Shown here one piece after another: positions 5,157 to 5,889 of a stretch of 5,889 bases of DNA. Location: positions 1 through 5,889 of the forward strand of contig JASHUW010000239.1 in NCBI GenBank assembly GCA_030039815.1. The letters are read 5' to 3'. This stretch comes from Alphaproteobacteria bacterium (GTDB taxonomy: Bacteria > Pseudomonadota > Alphaproteobacteria > ATCC43930 > CGMCC-115725). The position numbers and the translations under genes are program-made. The stretch's first letter is position 1. The number at the start of each line of letters is the position of its first letter. The notes under the pieces were generated by a model. The model did not search any database, had not been told where the DNA came from, and was given only the letters and a program-made list of their open reading frames with translations.

Positions 5157-5889
5157 ATGCCTTTGAAAAGCAAGGTCATCATCACCTGTGCGGTGACCGG
5201 CTCGATCCATACGCCGACGATGAGCCCGTATCTGCCGCTGACCCCGGACGAGATCGCGCGCGACGCGATCGCCGCGGCCGAGGCGGGCGCGGCGATCCTG
5301 CATCTCCATGCGCGCGATCCGGAAAACGGCCGGCCGACCCCCGATCCCGACGTGTTCATGCAGTTCCTGCCGCGGATCAAGCAGGCGACCGATGCGGTGG
5401 TCAACATCACCACCGGCGGCGGCCATGGCATGACCCTTGAGGAGCGCCTCGCCGCGCCGCTGCGCGCCAAGCCCGAGATGTGCTCGATGAACATGGGGTC
5501 GATGAATTTCGGGCTCTACCCGATGCTCGACCGCTACAAGGAGTGGAAATACGACTGGGAGCCGAAAGCGCTGGAGATGACCCGCGACTTCATCTTCCGC
5601 AACACTTTCGCCGATATCGAAAAGGTGCTGAAGCGCCTCGGCGAGGAGTGCGGCACAAGGTTCGAGCACGAATGTTACGATGTCGGGCACCTCTACAACC
5701 TCGCGCACTTCGTCGATCGCGGCCTGTTGAAACCGCCGCTCTTCATCCAGACGATTTTCGGTATTCTTGGCGGGATCGGCGCTGACCCCGAAAACCTCAT
5801 GCACATGAAGCGTATCGCCGACAAATTGTTCGGCGACGATTACGCGTGGTCGATCCTGGCGGCCGGCCGGCACCAGCTTCCGCTGGTGA
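5157..5889 (+). CDS. Beta-keto acid cleavage enzyme (BKACE, DUF849), 3' truncated
   Basis: The frame stays open to the window end, showing 244 of roughly 300 residues. BKACE enzymes are zinc-dependent TIM-barrel proteins that react a beta-keto acid with acetyl-CoA to give acetoacetate and a new acyl-CoA; the founding member is the 3-keto-5-aminohexanoate cleavage enzyme (Kce) of lysine fermentation. Family marks here are VIITCAVTGS at the N-terminus, TPDEIARDAIAAAEAGA, the zinc-binding H49-L-H51 in ILHLHARDP, NITTGGG (83-89), SMNMGSMNFGLYP (110-122) and HECYDVGHLYNL (171-182). The third zinc ligand, a C-terminal glutamate in Kce, is expected just beyond the window edge. The particular beta-keto acid used cannot be told from these residues; family members act on many, including dehydrocarnitine. 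The start is set by a strong Shine-Dalgarno. It is probably in one operon with the patatin-like gene. Confidence 0.93.
   Translation, partial: MPLKSKVIITCAVTGSIHTPTMSPYLPLTPDEIARDAIAAAEAGAAILHLHARDPENGRPTPDPDVFMQFLPRIKQATDAVVNITTGGGHGMTLEERLAAPLRAKPEMCSMNMGSMNFGLYPMLDRYKEWKYDWEPKALEMTRDFIFRNTFADIEKVLKRLGEECGTRFEHECYDVGHLYNLAHFVDRGLLKPPLFIQTIFGILGGIGADPENLMHMKRIADKLFGDDYAWSILAAGRHQLPLV

Noticed and set aside
4737..5873. Minus-strand 378-codon frame opposite the patatin and BKACE genes
   Set aside because: It spans the boundary of two well-supported plus-strand genes and shows no family features; it results from high third-position GC.

Overview
The window is GC-rich (by eye about two thirds G+C) chromosomal DNA, almost certainly from an alphaproteobacterium. 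The main evidence is a C4-pathway 5-aminolevulinate synthase (hemA), joined by c-type cytochromes, a TTSSNVQKV-type glutathione S-transferase, a DUF3734-type patatin and a DUF849 (BKACE) enzyme. A sphingomonad-like source is my guess, but the sequence alone does not prove it. No mobile elements, tRNA or rRNA genes, or CRISPR arrays were seen.

Layout. (1) Positions 2-286 hold the 3' end of a four-cysteine hypothetical protein with a Pro/Ala-rich tail. (2) 374-1594 is a complete hemA on the plus strand. (3) 1591-1833 on the minus strand is a small exported two-cysteine protein; it converges on hemA and the two stop codons lie inside one CTAG tetranucleotide. (4) 1957-2580 is a glutathione S-transferase, divergent from the small gene across a 123-bp intergenic region. 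(5) 2659-3135 is a cytochrome c' / c556-type monoheme protein, followed directly by a diheme cytochrome c (3099-3995) whose start codon is unclear and which probably overlaps it. (6) 4090-5130 is a patatin-like protein that keeps the oxyanion loop but has lost both catalytic dyad residues. (7) 5157 to the window end is the first 244 codons of a beta-keto acid cleavage enzyme, 26 bp downstream of the patatin gene and behind a strong Shine-Dalgarno.

How the genes may work together. The two cytochrome genes look like a co-translated periplasmic electron-transfer pair. HemA makes the haem precursor such proteins need, but nothing here shows joint regulation. The patatin-BKACE pair looks like an operon. 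BKACE enzymes convert a beta-keto acid plus acetyl-CoA to acetoacetate plus a new acyl-CoA, so the pair may belong to an acyl or ketone-body catabolic locus continuing beyond the window. The most notable observation is the apparent conversion of the patatin into a pseudoenzyme. Apart from that, the region looks like ordinary housekeeping and metabolic chromosome.
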